Source of the DNA: JAGPDF01 sp052035735
GTDB lineage: Bacteria; Acidobacteriota; Thermoanaerobaculia; Multivoradales; JAGPDF01
Assembly (NCBI GenBank): GCA_052035735.1
Contig: JBPOHI010000112.1
Coordinates: forward strand, 1-64,000
Length of the DNA stretch: 64,000 bases
Reading direction: 5' to 3'
The notes beneath the pieces are model-generated. The model searched no databases. It saw nothing but the letters and a program-made list of their open reading frames with translations, and was not told where the DNA came from. Position 1 is the first letter of the stretch, and each line of letters begins with the position of its first letter. A program made the position numbers and the translations under genes. This document shows positions 34,207 to 43,164 of the stretch, one piece after another.

Positions 34207-34246
34207 CCCTGCCCGCAGAATAGTTGACAATTACGCGCTTAGATTT
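34184..34246. promoter_or_regulatory. Outer inverted repeat AAATCTAAG / CTTAGATTT around the dnaK promoter
   Basis: Perfect 9-base arms at 34184-34192 and 34238-34246, 45 bases apart, flank the dnaK core promoter. One arm covers the promoter spacer next to the -10 box. The AT-rich arms stand out against the GC-rich surroundings. They do not match the published HspR HAIR consensus (CTTGAGT-N7-ACTCAAG), so which protein binds is inference. Confidence 0.5.
34194..34213. promoter_or_regulatory. Inner palindrome GGCAGGG-N6-CCCTGCC over the dnaK -35 box
   Basis: Perfect 7-base arms (34194-34200 and 34207-34213) enclose exactly the 6 bases of the proposed -35 element. A regulator bound here would block RNA polymerase directly, so it is a candidate repressor operator. 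Confidence 0.55.
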
Positions 34247-34293
34247 ATTCCAGGAGGTCCGGAAATCCGACCGGAGAGGTCGAAGGAGGGCGT

Positions 34294-35640
34294 TCAGTCG
34301 AGCAAAACGAGAGGGGTCCCCTCGTCTTCGCGCAGACCGCGGAAGAACTCCGGGTCGACGGCAAAGTCCCCCGAGATGGTCTCCGTCACCGCCAGGGAGG
34401 CCTCGGACGCACCACGGACCTGCGGTTGCAGGGTGTACGAAAGCCCCTCGGCGCGGTAGTCGAGCCGCGTCCCGGCCCGGCTTCTCACGGCCTGCGCGGG
34501 GAGGATCTGGCGCTCGACGAGCTCCTCGAGCCGCGCCGGGTAGGCCCCTTCGAGCAGGAAATGGGTTCGCGCCGCGCGATCGATCAGGAGCGCCTGGGCG
34601 ACCCGAGCCTGGCGGTCGAGGGTGGCGCGCTCGCTGCGCAGCCAGGGAAACGGAAACAACAGCCCCGAGGGTTGTCGCGCCGCCAGGACCAGGCAGGCCG
34701 CGAGCCCTGCCCCGCAGGCGACTCCGAGGAGCCGGCCGACCCAGACGCCGCGCGAAGACGAGGACGATTCGACCGGCAGCTCGATGCGCTCCGCCGCTGC
34801 CGAACGCCGCATCTGCGTCGCGATGTCCGGCGCCGCCGGCGCGGGGGAGGGGGGAAAGTCCTCCTCGCGAGCCTCCGCCGGCTCGGCGGTCGACCGCGGG
34901 CGAACGAGACCCGCCTGCAGCAGGCGAAACAGGCTGTAAAGCGTCTTGTACTCGCCCAGACCGGTGCTCTCGGCGACCTCGGTTGCCGAAGCCCGACCGT
35001 CGAGCCGGTGGAGGACGCGCTCGTCGTCGGCGCTCAGCCAGACCTCCCCCGGGTCGTCACCCGGCAGCTCGCCGTCCCGCCCGAGCAGCCGCAGCACACG
35101 CTGCGTCGGCAAGCGCTCGTAGGCGACGAAGCCGTGGGGCAGCGTGCCCGAGAGCGTGCCCTCACCCAGCAGGTCGCCGATCGAGCGCATGAGCAGCTCT
35201 TCGACGGAGATCGGCTGGACGCCTTCCTCGAACGAGACCTCCTCGCCCGAATAGAACTTGAACTCGCCCTCGCTCCAGCGCAGGACCTGCAGCAGCAGGC
35301 GATAGGTCTGCTGGCGCAGGGCGGCGAGCAGCTGTTGCCGCGACAGGATGCCGCGATCGACGAGATAGTCGGCGAGGCGCTGGCCGGAGCTCTTGTGCCC
35401 CTCCGAGACCCGGGCGAAGTCCTCGGGCCGGAAGATCCCCTGGCTCGCCAGGACCTCGCCCAGACCCTCCTCGAAATTCTGGTTCAGGGCGTCCGCGGCG
35501 ACGATCTCGCCGCGCAGGAACGAGACGGCGAGAATGTCGTGCTCGCCCTGAACCGTCAGGATGCCGGTCTTCACCTGCTGCGCGATCATCTGCAGGATGT
35601 CCGGCAGCCTGAAGACCCGGAGATCACCTTCGAGCGCCAT
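34294..35640 (-). CDS. PATAN/DUF4388-domain protein with a membrane anchor
   Basis: The 448-residue protein opens with a DUF4388 (PATAN) domain: MALEGDLRVFRLPDILQMIA, then KTGILTVQGEHDILAVSFLRG and EIVAADALNQNFEEGLGEVL. A second helical segment (GQRLADYLVDRGILSRQQLLAALRQQ) resembles the type II secretion E N-terminal-like element often paired with PATAN. A winged-helix-like part (SADDERVLHRLDGRASATEV) precedes a low-complexity linker and one membrane helix near residue 320 (VGRLLGVACGAGLAACLVLA). The C-terminal 110 residues form an unassigned, probably periplasmic domain. Such proteins are usually signalling adaptors. Confidence 0.8.
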   Translation of the reverse strand: MALEGDLRVFRLPDILQMIAQQVKTGILTVQGEHDILAVSFLRGEIVAADALNQNFEEGLGEVLASQGIFRPEDFARVSEGHKSSGQRLADYLVDRGILSRQQLLAALRQQTYRLLLQVLRWSEGEFKFYSGEEVSFEEGVQPISVEELLMRSIGDLLGEGTLSGTLPHGFVAYERLPTQRVLRLLGRDGELPGDDPGEVWLSADDERVLHRLDGRASATEVAESTGLGEYKTLYSLFRLLQAGLVRPRSTAEPAEAREEDFPPSPAPAAPDIATQMRRSAAAERIELPVESSSSSRGVWVGRLLGVACGAGLAACLVLAARQPSGLLFPFPWLRSERATLDRQARVAQALLIDRAARTHFLLEGAYPARLEELVERQILPAQAVRSRAGTRLDYRAEGLSYTLQPQVRGASEASLAVTETISGDFAVDPEFFRGLREDEGTPLVLLD

Positions 35641-35649
35641 GCCCGGACC

Positions 35650-37431
35650 CTACTCCCCTTCTCCGAGCTCGTGGCGTACGCAGAGCCCGACGTAGAGACA
35701 GAGGGCGAAAGCGAAGAGCACCCAGGGCGGGCTCGACGGCAGCCCCCCTGCCACGGGCACGGGCACGCCGATCGAAAACAGCAGGGGCAGCATCGCGACC
35801 GTGGCAAAGGCGACGACGCTCAACGCGACCTTGCCGCCCTCCCCGAGCTCGGCCTGCGAGAGCGCCGGGAAGAGAGCTCGCAGCCAGCGCGAAAGGGCGT
35901 TCGAACGCCAGGGGAGCCAGGAGCTCGGCTGCCCCACGCCGCGGCCACGTCGCACCAGATAGAGGCCGGCCGCGAGCGCCGCGGCGAGACCGACCGCGGC
36001 CATCGATGCCCAGCCGCCGACGGCGCGCATGGCGGCGCGGCCTTCTGACGGCGCCTCCGCCCAGGCGTCGATCAGCAGGCGCCGGATCTCGTCCGCACGG
36101 GCGAGGCCGCCGTTGTAACTCAACACCCGGTCGGTATTCGGCGTGCGGATCCAGCGATCGACCTGCTCGGCGTCGATCTCCTTCGCCTGCGCCAGCGCCT
36201 TGCGCGACTCCTCGAACTGGTAGGTCTCGGAATAAGAGAGCGAGAGATCGTAGAAAGCACCGGCCGGCGCAGGGACGGTGCCGGCCGCACGCAGAAAGTA
36301 CTCGTTGGCGACGGCGAAATCGGCCTTGCGGAAGTGATAGGCGCCGAGATTGAGCAGCACGGGAACGTTCTCGGGTTCGCTCTCGAGCACCCGGCGATAG
36401 ATCGCCCTTGCCTCGTCCCACTGCCCGAGAGTCCGGTTGACGTCGCCGATCAGCTCGATGACCGACGGATCCCCGCCGATCGCCGCCTTGAGTACCTGCA
36501 GATCGCCAAAGAGCCCTCCGTAGAGCCGACCTTCGGCGAGGTTGGCCAGCGCCCGCATCGGCGGCGAGAGAGCGATCGCCACGCGCTGCTGTTCGACGCC
36601 GGCAATCCAGGGCGCCACGCTGGCGAACAGCCAGACGCCGATCGTCGCCCAGCGCTCGCTGCGACTGGCATAGCTCCACAACAGCGCCGACCAGTAGAGC
36701 AGCAGCCAGAGGGGACCTGACGGCAAGGCGAGCGGCCAGAGCAGTGCCAGGCCGGCGCAAAGCGTCGCGGTCGCCGGCCGCAGTCGCTTCGCCAGCAGGC
36801 GCTGGAGATCCGCGACGACGGCGCTCCCTTTGGCCGCCACCTCGACGAGCACGAAGAGCGCCGCCGCGACCCACAGCACCGCGAGTCCCCAGACGATGAG
36901 CCCGGCGACGAAGACGGTCCGCTCCGTCGAGCCGAGCAGGCGGAAGAAGCCGGCGCCAGTGGCGCCGAGGAACTCCAGATAAGCGCCGCGCTGCCGCGCC
37001 AGAGAAGCGCGCGCGAAGGCGACTTCGGGTCGCTCCGGATCGAGCGCCTCGGCGGCCGCGATCGCCCACTGCGCGCGCTCGAACTTGCCCTCCCGGCCCG
37101 ATTGCAGGGCGAGCGCGGTGGCGCCGAGCGAAAAATCGACCAGCCGGGTCATGCCGACCTGGCGGGCGTTGGCGTTGAGGGCCTGCAGCGCCTCCTCGGC
37201 CTTCGCCGAATTGTCCTGGTAGAAGCTGCTGACCCACTGCAGCCATGACTCCTGGAGTCGGTGCAACGAGTGCCGCGTACCGCGGGTGAGCTCGAAGTTG
37301 GCGGTCGCCCCGCCGGCGCCCTGCGCGGAAAGCGGCTCGACGAAGCAGACGGTGGCGAGCGCGAGCACGACGAGCCGCAGGCGGAGGCCCGCTCGCGACC
37401 CGCGAAGCCGCTCAGCCGCGCTTCTGGACAT
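35650..37431 (-). CDS. Membrane-anchored TPR-like protein
   Basis: Start ATG 37431 overlaps the DUF1844 gene by 20 bases; the frame further upstream is shadow. The 593-residue protein has a signal peptide (LRLVVLALATVCFVEPLSAQG), a helical periplasmic segment (SLHRLQESWLQWVSSFYQDN), several membrane helices in the middle, then TPR-like helix pairs (GDVNRTLGQWDEARAIYRRV, NLGAYHFRKADFAVANEYFL, LSYSETYQFEESRKALAQA) and further membrane helices at the C-terminus. TPR units are protein-binding scaffolds, so a complex-assembly role is likely; no partner is known. The PATAN gene follows 9 bases downstream. Confidence 0.75.
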   Translation of the reverse strand: MSRSAAERLRGSRAGLRLRLVVLALATVCFVEPLSAQGAGGATANFELTRGTRHSLHRLQESWLQWVSSFYQDNSAKAEEALQALNANARQVGMTRLVDFSLGATALALQSGREGKFERAQWAIAAAEALDPERPEVAFARASLARQRGAYLEFLGATGAGFFRLLGSTERTVFVAGLIVWGLAVLWVAAALFVLVEVAAKGSAVVADLQRLLAKRLRPATATLCAGLALLWPLALPSGPLWLLLYWSALLWSYASRSERWATIGVWLFASVAPWIAGVEQQRVAIALSPPMRALANLAEGRLYGGLFGDLQVLKAAIGGDPSVIELIGDVNRTLGQWDEARAIYRRVLESEPENVPVLLNLGAYHFRKADFAVANEYFLRAAGTVPAPAGAFYDLSLSYSETYQFEESRKALAQAKEIDAEQVDRWIRTPNTDRVLSYNGGLARADEIRRLLIDAWAEAPSEGRAAMRAVGGWASMAAVGLAAALAAGLYLVRRGRGVGQPSSWLPWRSNALSRWLRALFPALSQAELGEGGKVALSVVAFATVAMLPLLFSIGVPVPVAGGLPSSPPWVLFAFALCLYVGLCVRHELGEGE

Positions 37432-37891
37432 AGCGCACGCGCAACCGGTAGAGCAGATCTTCGAGCACTGCCTGCTCCTCCGCGGTGAGGTTTCCGGCCG
37501 TGCGCTGGCGCAGCACATCGAGCAGGTCGATATGCAGGCGGGCCGCCTCGAGATTCTCCATCGTCTGTCCATCGGGCAGCGCGGCGTCGCCCAAATAGAA
37601 CGGCACCGGTTCGGTGAGCACGCCGACGAGATCGAGAAAGGTCGGTCCCAGGCCCGCGGGAGTGCCCGGGATCTCGAGCCGTGGCGCGGCAGCGCTGGGT
37701 GCGGCAGCGGCGGCCTCGGTGGCGGATCCCGGCGGGAACTCCGGCCCGGCCGGACGGCTGCCCGCATCCACCACGGGCGTCTCGGCCACCGGCGCTTCGG
37801 CGACCTGCGTTTCGGGCGGCTCGACGTAGTCCTCCCGCACTCGCCCATCCGGGGTGAACATCCGTCGATCTGTGACTTTGATCTCGCCCAC
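37412..37891 (-). CDS. DUF1844 protein
   Basis: The 159-residue cytosolic protein has an N-terminal KVTDRRMFTPDGRVRE, a low-complexity Ala/Pro/Glu linker (about 25-80), and a C-terminal DUF1844 domain: TFLDLVGVLTEPVPFYLGD, then MENLEAARLHIDLLDVLRQR, then NLTAEEQAVLEDLLYRLRVRYV. The function of DUF1844 is unknown. It is first in the minus-strand run and divergent from mazG, with 94 bases between. Confidence 0.85.
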   Translation of the reverse strand: MGEIKVTDRRMFTPDGRVREDYVEPPETQVAEAPVAETPVVDAGSRPAGPEFPPGSATEAAAAAPSAAAPRLEIPGTPAGLGPTFLDLVGVLTEPVPFYLGDAALPDGQTMENLEAARLHIDLLDVLRQRTAGNLTAEEQAVLEDLLYRLRVRYVQKRG

Positions 37892-37985
37892 GGGCCTGGA
37901 TTTCTTTTCGCTATGCTAACAAGCGCGCTTTCGCATCGGCAACCGTCCGCCCCGAAGGGCGGCGAGACGAGGAAGGCGCTTCGAG

Positions 37986-38849
37986 ATGCCAGAACCCACG
38001 CCACCGCCCCCCTCTGCTGTCGCAGCCGGCGAAAAGCCCGCTGTCGCCGCCACCGACCTCGCCCGGCTGACCGCTCTGGTGGCGCGCCTGCGCGCCCCCG
38101 ACGGCTGTCCATGGGACCGGGAGCAGACCTTACCCGATTTGCGGGCCTATCTGCTCGAAGAGGCGCACGAGGCGGCAGCAGCCCTGGACAGCGGCGACCG
38201 CGGCGAGCTCGTCTCCGAGCTCGGCGACCTGCTCTTTCAGGTCGCCTTCATCGCCCGTCTCGGCGAGGAGTCGGGGACCTTCTCGCTCGCCGCCGCCGTC
38301 GACGCCGTCGAAGCGAAGATGATCGCCCGCCATCCGCACGTCTTCGGCGGCGAGACGCTCGCTTCGGCCAAGGAGGTCCGGGAGGCCTGGGAGCGGCGCA
38401 AGGTCCGGACGCAGGAGGGCGAGCGCCGGTCGCTGCTCGATGGGGCCACGTCTGCTTCCCTGCCGTCGCTGGTCGCGGCCTATCGCCTGACCCAGAAGGC
38501 CGCCGGCGTCGGCTTCGACTGGCGCGAAGCGAGCGAAGTCGTCGAGAAGCTCGACGAGGAGATCGCCGAGCTCAAGGAACTGCTGACGGAGACAGCCGCC
38601 GCGACCGACCTGCGCGCGCGGCGGAGCGAAGAGGTCGGCGACCTGTTGTTCACTGTCGCCAACCTCGCGCGCCACCTCGACATCGACCCCGAAGGCGCGC
38701 TGGCGGCCGCCAATCTCAAGTTCCGGCGCCGCTTCGCCGCCGTCGAGGCCGGCCTCGCGCGCGACGGGAGGAGCGTCGCCGAGGCGACGCTCGACGAGAT
38801 GGAGGCGCACTGGCAGGCTGCCAAGCTCGACGAGCGGCAGCCGGGCTAG
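37986..38849 (+). CDS. mazG: Nucleoside triphosphate pyrophosphohydrolase MazG
   Basis: The 287-residue enzyme hydrolyses NTPs/dNTPs to monophosphate and pyrophosphate, a house-cleaning and stress-linked role. The first MazG domain shows LRAPDGCPWDREQTLPDLR, YLLEEAHEAAAALD and ELVSELGDLLFQVAFIARL with the Mg-binding ExxE...ExxD pattern, then KMIARHPHVFGGE. The second domain repeats the pattern less fully (EKLDEEIAELKELL, EEVGDLLFTVANLARHL). A Pro-rich N-terminal 20 residues is extra. A glycosyltransferase begins 14 bases after its stop. Confidence 0.94.
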   Translation: MPEPTPPPPSAVAAGEKPAVAATDLARLTALVARLRAPDGCPWDREQTLPDLRAYLLEEAHEAAAALDSGDRGELVSELGDLLFQVAFIARLGEESGTFSLAAAVDAVEAKMIARHPHVFGGETLASAKEVREAWERRKVRTQEGERRSLLDGATSASLPSLVAAYRLTQKAAGVGFDWREASEVVEKLDEEIAELKELLTETAAATDLRARRSEEVGDLLFTVANLARHLDIDPEGALAAANLKFRRRFAAVEAGLARDGRSVAEATLDEMEAHWQAAKLDERQPG

Positions 38850-38863
38850 GCGCACGCCGCCCG

Positions 38864-40015
38864 ATGAAGATCGCTCTCGTCTGGAACGGCCCCGTCGCGC
38901 TCGATCGCATCTCGTTCCGGCACGAGAACTATCAGACCGGTTGGAGCGCCCTCGGCCACGACACCGTGCTGGTGACCGCGGCGGAGCTCGCCGGCGGCTA
39001 CGCCGACAGGTCCATGCTCGTCGCGCATCGCGACGAGCTCGAGCCGGTCGCGACCTGGCGCCGACTCGGCGCCGACGTCGCCTGCGCCGTCACCTGGCAC
39101 CGGATGTCGCCGATGCTCGGCGCGATCCGCGCGGCGGGAACGAAGGTCGTGGCGATCGCCGATTCGGACGGCCAGGTCGGCTTCGCCGCCCATCCGCGAA
39201 TCTCCTGGCAGCGCATCGGCGCCTATCAACCCCGCGTCGCTGGCCAGCTGCGCGCCCTGCGCTACTTCTGCCGGCGATTCGCCGACAGCGCCCTCCGGCG
39301 CGACCCCGAAGAGCTCGAGTTCGTCGCCAGTACGCGCGCCTCCGACCGCGTCGTGCTCGGCAGCACCCCGGCGATCGCCCGCTTCTCGCGTTTCCTCCGG
39401 CAACAGCAGGCCGGAGAGCTCGCCGCGCGGCTGCGCGAGGTGCCGTTCGCCGTCCCGGCGGAGTTCTGTTCGCGCCCCATTCCGGCCAAGGCCGACCGCA
39501 TCGTCGCCATCGGCCGGTGGAGCGATCCGCAGAAGGACGCGCCTCTCCTTCGGGCCGCTCTGGCTCACTTCTTCGCCCTCCGCCGTGAGAGTGAGGTCGT
39601 CATCTTCGGGGCCGATGCCGAAACGGCCTTCGGCGAGCTCGCGCGAGACGAGCGCCGCCTCCGCCTGGCCGGTATTCAGGAACCCCACGTCGTCGCCGAG
39701 ACCCTGGCGGCGAGCCGCGTCGCGCTGTTCTCGTCGCGCTGGGAGACCGGCCCTCACGCCGCGACCGAAGCGCTGGCTCTCGGTGCGACGCTGGTGGCAG
39801 CGCCGATGCCCAATCTCGCAGGCATGGTGGCGGGAGATCGATTCGGAACACTTGCCGCGAGCCGGCGGCCGCAGGCGCTCGCCGCCGCGCTCGCCGCCGA
39901 AACCTCCGCATGGGACCATGGCCATCGCGACCCGCGCGCCATTGCCGCGCATTGGCGCGCCCGAGTCTCTCCCGAAGCGGTCGGCCGCAGCTTGCTCCAG
40001 ACGCTCTCCGCCTAG
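38864..40015 (+). CDS. Glycosyltransferase-like protein
   Basis: Start ATG 38864; the longer frame upstream is shadow of mazG. The 383 residues have a GT-B-like layout: N-terminal MKIALVWNGPVALDRISFRH, a linker with SKADRIVAIGRW-type segment (ADRIVAIGRWSDPQKDAPLL), then EVVIFGADAE and SSRWETGPHAATEALALGATLVAAP, equivalent to the GT4 EGFGLxxxEAMAxGxPVV region. The exact E-x7-E motif is altered to ETGPHAATEALA. It probably transfers a sugar to a surface glycan. Its stop is convergent with the next gene inside a shared CTAG. Confidence 0.75.
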   Translation: MKIALVWNGPVALDRISFRHENYQTGWSALGHDTVLVTAAELAGGYADRSMLVAHRDELEPVATWRRLGADVACAVTWHRMSPMLGAIRAAGTKVVAIADSDGQVGFAAHPRISWQRIGAYQPRVAGQLRALRYFCRRFADSALRRDPEELEFVASTRASDRVVLGSTPAIARFSRFLRQQQAGELAARLREVPFAVPAEFCSRPIPAKADRIVAIGRWSDPQKDAPLLRAALAHFFALRRESEVVIFGADAETAFGELARDERRLRLAGIQEPHVVAETLAASRVALFSSRWETGPHAATEALALGATLVAAPMPNLAGMVAGDRFGTLAASRRPQALAAALAAETSAWDHGHRDPRAIAAHWRARVSPEAVGRSLLQTLSA

Positions 40016-41913
40016 CCGGATCCGGCGCCCGCCGTGGTCAGGGCGAAGAGTGCGCCCTCGTCGTCGCGATAGAGCTCGCGGAAACGCGGCGACGCCGCGA
40101 CGCCCTCGACGATCGCCTCCGGGACGAGCGCGCGCGGCAGCAGGAGCTCCCCGGCACCGAGCTCGAGGAGCTTGTGCGCGAGCTCGTCGGGCCGGTCGAG
40201 GAGCGGCAGGACGAGCTCGTAGCGCTGCGGCCCGCTCCAGTCGCCGAGCAGCGCCGCCCCGCCGAAATCGTGCAGTCGCTCACCGTGCAGGGCGTAGAGC
40301 GGCACCTGGTCGAGTCCGTGTGCCCGCCGGAAGAGCAGCGCCCGATAGAGCGGAACGCGGCGTCCGAGATGCGCGTCGATCGCCGCCACAGTCACCGGCA
40401 GCGGCCCCAGGCGAAAGGAGTGCCACGCGGCGTAGGCCGAGCCAGCCGCCAGGCTCGAAAGCAGCAGAACGCTCCCGGCCACGGCGGCGCGCCGCGGCCC
40501 CGCAGGGCCGCGCGCGACGCCGCGCTCGATCAGCTCCCGCAGCGCCTCGACCAGCAGGACCATCAGCAACGGCGAGAAGAACATGAAGTAGCGCGCATCG
40601 CGGGGAAGGGCCAGAAAGGCGACGGCATAGCCGGCGAGGGTCGCGACCCAGAGTCGCGTCCAGGGCCGACGCCAGGCGGCAAGAGCGAGCAGGGGTAGCG
40701 CCACGACGACCAGCGGCGAGGCCGGCGGCTGCTGGTTGGTGCGCGCGCGGTCGACCACCAGGTCCCAGCCGAGGGAGAGGAGGTCGCGCCCGCCGCGGCG
40801 CCAGTCGAACGACAGCCCGGAACCGGCAACCTCGGTGATTCCGCTCCAGTCATTCTGTCCGAAGAGCGGAGCCAGGAAGGGAAAGAGCGGGTTGCCCGAG
40901 AGCGCCCAGACGAGCGCGTACCATGGCCCGCCGGTGCACAACGCGGCGCCGGCAAACTTCGCCATCGCACGCAGACGGGCGCCCCGTCCGGCCTCCCAGC
41001 CGGCGGCGAACGCCAGCGCGGCAACCAGATAGAGACCGAGATACTTGGTCGCCGCCGCCCAACCGGCGAAAGCTCCTGCCGCAAGCAGCCAGGCCGGGCT
41101 GCGATCGCGCCGCCAGCGCTCGAAGGACAGCGCCGCAGCGGTCGCGAACAGGGTCAGGAGGGGATCGATGTAGGCGGAACCGGCGTAGAGGATGACGATC
41201 GGCTGGCCGATCCAGAGCGCGACCGGAAGCAGAGGCCAGAGCGACGCGGCCGCGCCGCCGAAAGCGCCGGCAAAGCGCTCGCGCCCCCAGACGACGAGCA
41301 GCAGCCCGGTGACCGTGGTCGCGAGCAGCGACACACCGTGCGTCGTCGACGCCCGGCCGAGGAGCAACGCAGGGGCGAACAGGGTCTCGGCCAGCAGCGG
41401 GAAGACCGGCGCGCGGAGATTCTCGACGAAAAGGTAGCGCCCCTGTTCGGCGAGACTGCGGGCGAGCGGCAGGTGGTAGACGGTGTCGTCCCAGGACACC
41501 GGCGGGTAGAGCGCCAGCCAGACCGGACCGGCGAGCGCAGCTGCGACGAGAACGCCTCGCCCGGCTTGCTGGCGGCGCGTACCAGCGAAAAAGGAGGCGA
41601 GCTCGCGCCGCACCGGCGCGAGCCGGTTTCGCCAGGCGATCAGGGCGACAGACGCGACAACGGCCAGCGAGACCGCCCCGAAGCGGCCGGCCGCTCCGAT
41701 GAGAAACAGGGCTTGTCCGAGCACGCCGAGCCCGATGGTCAATGCCAGCCCCAGGCAGAGCTCGTCGTTCGGCGGACTTCCATGGTGCGGCGCCGGCGCG
41801 CAGTGCGTGAGCTTGGCCGCGAAGGCGCCGCCGGCGGCGAGCGCGAGGACGGCGAGCCACGCCGCGTAAACGAGCGGCGAAAAGAGGAGCAGGCTGTCGG
41901 CGAACGTCGGCAA
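40012..41913 (-). CDS. Polytopic membrane glycosyltransferase (GT-C, GT39-like)
   Basis: The 633-residue protein appears to start at TTG 41913; no ATG or GTG is better placed. It has about twelve membrane helices. PPVSWDDTVYHLPLARSLAEQG after the third helix contains the acidic DD pair expected in the first periplasmic loop of GT-C enzymes, followed by APVFPLLAETLFAPALLLG. This architecture is shared by ArnT/PMT-like enzymes that use polyprenyl-phosphate sugars in the periplasm. The C-terminal soluble domain (DAHLGRRVPLYRALLF onward) is about 120 residues. Donor and acceptor are unknown. Confidence 0.82.
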   Translation of the reverse strand: MPTFADSLLLFSPLVYAAWLAVLALAAGGAFAAKLTHCAPAPHHGSPPNDELCLGLALTIGLGVLGQALFLIGAAGRFGAVSLAVVASVALIAWRNRLAPVRRELASFFAGTRRQQAGRGVLVAAALAGPVWLALYPPVSWDDTVYHLPLARSLAEQGRYLFVENLRAPVFPLLAETLFAPALLLGRASTTHGVSLLATTVTGLLLVVWGRERFAGAFGGAAASLWPLLPVALWIGQPIVILYAGSAYIDPLLTLFATAAALSFERWRRDRSPAWLLAAGAFAGWAAATKYLGLYLVAALAFAAGWEAGRGARLRAMAKFAGAALCTGGPWYALVWALSGNPLFPFLAPLFGQNDWSGITEVAGSGLSFDWRRGGRDLLSLGWDLVVDRARTNQQPPASPLVVVALPLLALAAWRRPWTRLWVATLAGYAVAFLALPRDARYFMFFSPLLMVLLVEALRELIERGVARGPAGPRRAAVAGSVLLLSSLAAGSAYAAWHSFRLGPLPVTVAAIDAHLGRRVPLYRALLFRRAHGLDQVPLYALHGERLHDFGGAALLGDWSGPQRYELVLPLLDRPDELAHKLLELGAGELLLPRALVPEAIVEGVAASPRFRELYRDDEGALFALTTAGAGSG

Positions 41914-41924
41914 GTCCGTCGCCC

Positions 41925-43163
41925 TCAGCCGTCCGCCAGTGCGCCGAGCAAGCGCTCGTAGTCCGCTGCGAGCCGGTCCCAGGCGTAAGCCGCAGCGCGA
42001 CCTCGGGCCGCTTCGGCGAGCTCCCGGCGGCGCGGCTCGTCGGTCAGTAACTCACGGATCGCTGCGGCGAGCGCCGCCGCCGAGGGCTCCGTCATCCGGC
42101 CCTCCACCCCGTCGCGGACGAGTTCGTCCACCGCGCTCTCCTGGGAGCGGCAGTGGACCACCGGCAGGCCCGCCGCCATCGCTTCGAGGGGAACCAGGCC
42201 GAAACCCTCTCGTGCTGAAGGGTGCACCGCGACCTTCGCCGAACCGAAACCGCGCCAGACCGCAGCCAGCGACTGCACCGTCCCGTGAAAAACGACGCGG
42301 TCGCGCACTCCGAGCGCGGCGGCCCGCGCCTCGAGGCGGGGACGCTCCGGTCCGTCGCCGAAGATCGCGACCAGCGGCCCGGCGCCGCTCGATGCGCCGG
42401 AAAGCTCGGCGAGCAGCGGCAAGGCATCGATCACCAGCTCCACGCGCTTGTGCGCGAGCAACCTCCCGGCGACGACGATCGGCGGTCCGGCCGGGGCAAG
42501 GGCGGCTTCCGCGATCGCTCGCTGGACCGCTTCCAGGTCCACCCCGCAGGGGGCAAAGGCGACCTCGTCCCCGATGCGATGGGGGCGCAGACGCGCCAAG
42601 CGCTCGCTGCCGAGCCGGCTGGTCGCGGCGACGCGACGACCGAGGCGGGCGGCGGCGCGCTCGAGCACCCGGTAGACCGGCGCTCGCGTTGCACCGAAGT
42701 AGGTCTTCCAGTAGGCGCCCCAGACCTCGTACCAGACGACCAGCAGCGGCACGCGCGCCAGGCGGCAGGCCGCCGCCAGACCCGGCAGATGAAAGAACGG
42801 CATGCTCGCCGTCTCGACCACATCGAACCGACCGGGCGAGATCGCGAGCGAGCGCAGCGCGAAACCCAGGGCACGGCGATGGCTGCGGCGGCTGTCGGCA
42901 CGGTAGAGCGCCCGCGGATCGCCGAGCAACAGGCGGTGGACGAGCGGCCGCGCGCCGTCCTCCGGCGCGTCGTCCACGGCCGGCAAGCGCCCGAAGCCGG
43001 CGAGAGTCACGTCGTGCCCGCGCTCGGCGAGCGCCTGGGCGATCTGGTGATTTCGCGACTCGATCCCGCCGGCATGGTCGGGGTAGAGCGCCTCGTTGAG
43101 AATCAGCAGTCGAAGCGGGCGTCCGCCCCGCAGCGGGGCGCGAGCGGAATCGATGCCGGTCAA
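41925..43163 (-). CDS. GT4-family glycosyltransferase
   Basis: The 412-residue protein starts at TTG 43163, one base after the esterase stop. It is a typical GT4: RLLILNEALYPDHAGGIESRN (acceptor-domain glycine loop), IVVAGRLLAHKRVELVIDAL, LVAIFGDGPERPRLE and VHPSAREGFGLVPLEAMAAG with the E-x7-E donor motif, then GLPVVHCRSQESAVDEL. It is cytosolic or peripheral and uses a nucleotide sugar. With the GT-C gene 11 bases downstream it likely builds a surface polysaccharide or glycolipid. Confidence 0.92.
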   Translation of the reverse strand: MTGIDSARAPLRGGRPLRLLILNEALYPDHAGGIESRNHQIAQALAERGHDVTLAGFGRLPAVDDAPEDGARPLVHRLLLGDPRALYRADSRRSHRRALGFALRSLAISPGRFDVVETASMPFFHLPGLAAACRLARVPLLVVWYEVWGAYWKTYFGATRAPVYRVLERAAARLGRRVAATSRLGSERLARLRPHRIGDEVAFAPCGVDLEAVQRAIAEAALAPAGPPIVVAGRLLAHKRVELVIDALPLLAELSGASSGAGPLVAIFGDGPERPRLEARAAALGVRDRVVFHGTVQSLAAVWRGFGSAKVAVHPSAREGFGLVPLEAMAAGLPVVHCRSQESAVDELVRDGVEGRMTEPSAAALAAAIRELLTDEPRRRELAEAARGRAAAYAWDRLAADYERLLGALADG

Positions 43164-43164
43164 C

